A stretch of 15,544 nucleotides of DNA from Euryarchaeota archaeon UBA181 (GTDB lineage: Archaea > Thermoplasmatota > Poseidoniia > Poseidoniales > Thalassarchaeaceae), in assembly GCA_002496725.1 (NCBI GenBank), contig DALI01000075.1, positions 1 to 15,544 of the forward strand. Direction: 5' to 3'. Below the pieces are notes generated by a model that was given only the letters and a program-made list of their open reading frames with translations, did not search any database and had not been told where the DNA came from. Position 1 is the first letter of the stretch; every line of letters starts with the position of its first letter. A program made the translations under genes and the position numbers. Shown here in pieces: positions 15,539 through 15,544 of the stretch.

Positions 15539-15544
15539 CGTCTT

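Overview
The window looks like chromosomal DNA from an uncultured planktonic euryarchaeon, most plausibly Marine Group II/III (Poseidoniales-like Thermoplasmatota). The evidence is indirect. It includes a very large secreted subtilisin with CARDB repeats and a C-terminal zinc ribbon, an archaeal-style sufCBD core without sufS or sufE alongside, a DUF2085-type membrane protein, a TATA-like box placed for a leaderless transcript, and tightly packed short operons of moderate GC. I see no rRNA, tRNA, CRISPR array, insertion sequence or phage gene, and no sign of recent transfer.

Layout, left to right. (1) On the minus strand, running off the left edge: an ABC ATPase of CcmA type whose frame continues into a hydrophobic region that could be a fused CcmB-like permease. 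(2) Diverging from it on the plus strand: a rhomboid intramembrane protease, a ~1,594-residue membrane-anchored subtilisin, and a Maf-like nucleotide pyrophosphatase, with gaps of tens of bases or less. (3) On the minus strand, a NifU C-terminal-domain Fe-S protein whose 3' end overlaps that of the Maf gene. (4) Diverging from it on the plus strand, sufC-sufB-sufD joined by 4-nt stop/start overlaps, then after 169 bp a DUF2085-like membrane protein. (5) On the minus strand, an operon transcribed leftward from the right edge: a membrane-anchored glutaminyl-peptide cyclotransferase, a membrane protein with an extracytoplasmic carboxypeptidase-regulatory-like domain, and a thymidylate-kinase-like protein with a long C-terminal extension. 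Its last gene directly abuts the DUF2085-like gene.

Two groups make functional sense. The nifU-like gene and sufCBD form a divergent Fe-S cluster assembly locus: SufBCD scaffold complex plus a probable carrier. The rhomboid and subtilisin form a membrane/extracellular proteolysis locus, and both proteins end in a Cys-pair tail that resembles a cytosolic zinc ribbon. The cyclotransferase operon adds a secreted-protein modification activity.

Most of the window is ordinary housekeeping and surface-protein content. The less ordinary points are the zinc-ribbon-tailed protease pair, the divergent two-part thymidylate kinase, the possible CcmA-CcmB fusion and the minimal Suf locus. I did not find clear evidence of a wholly new system.
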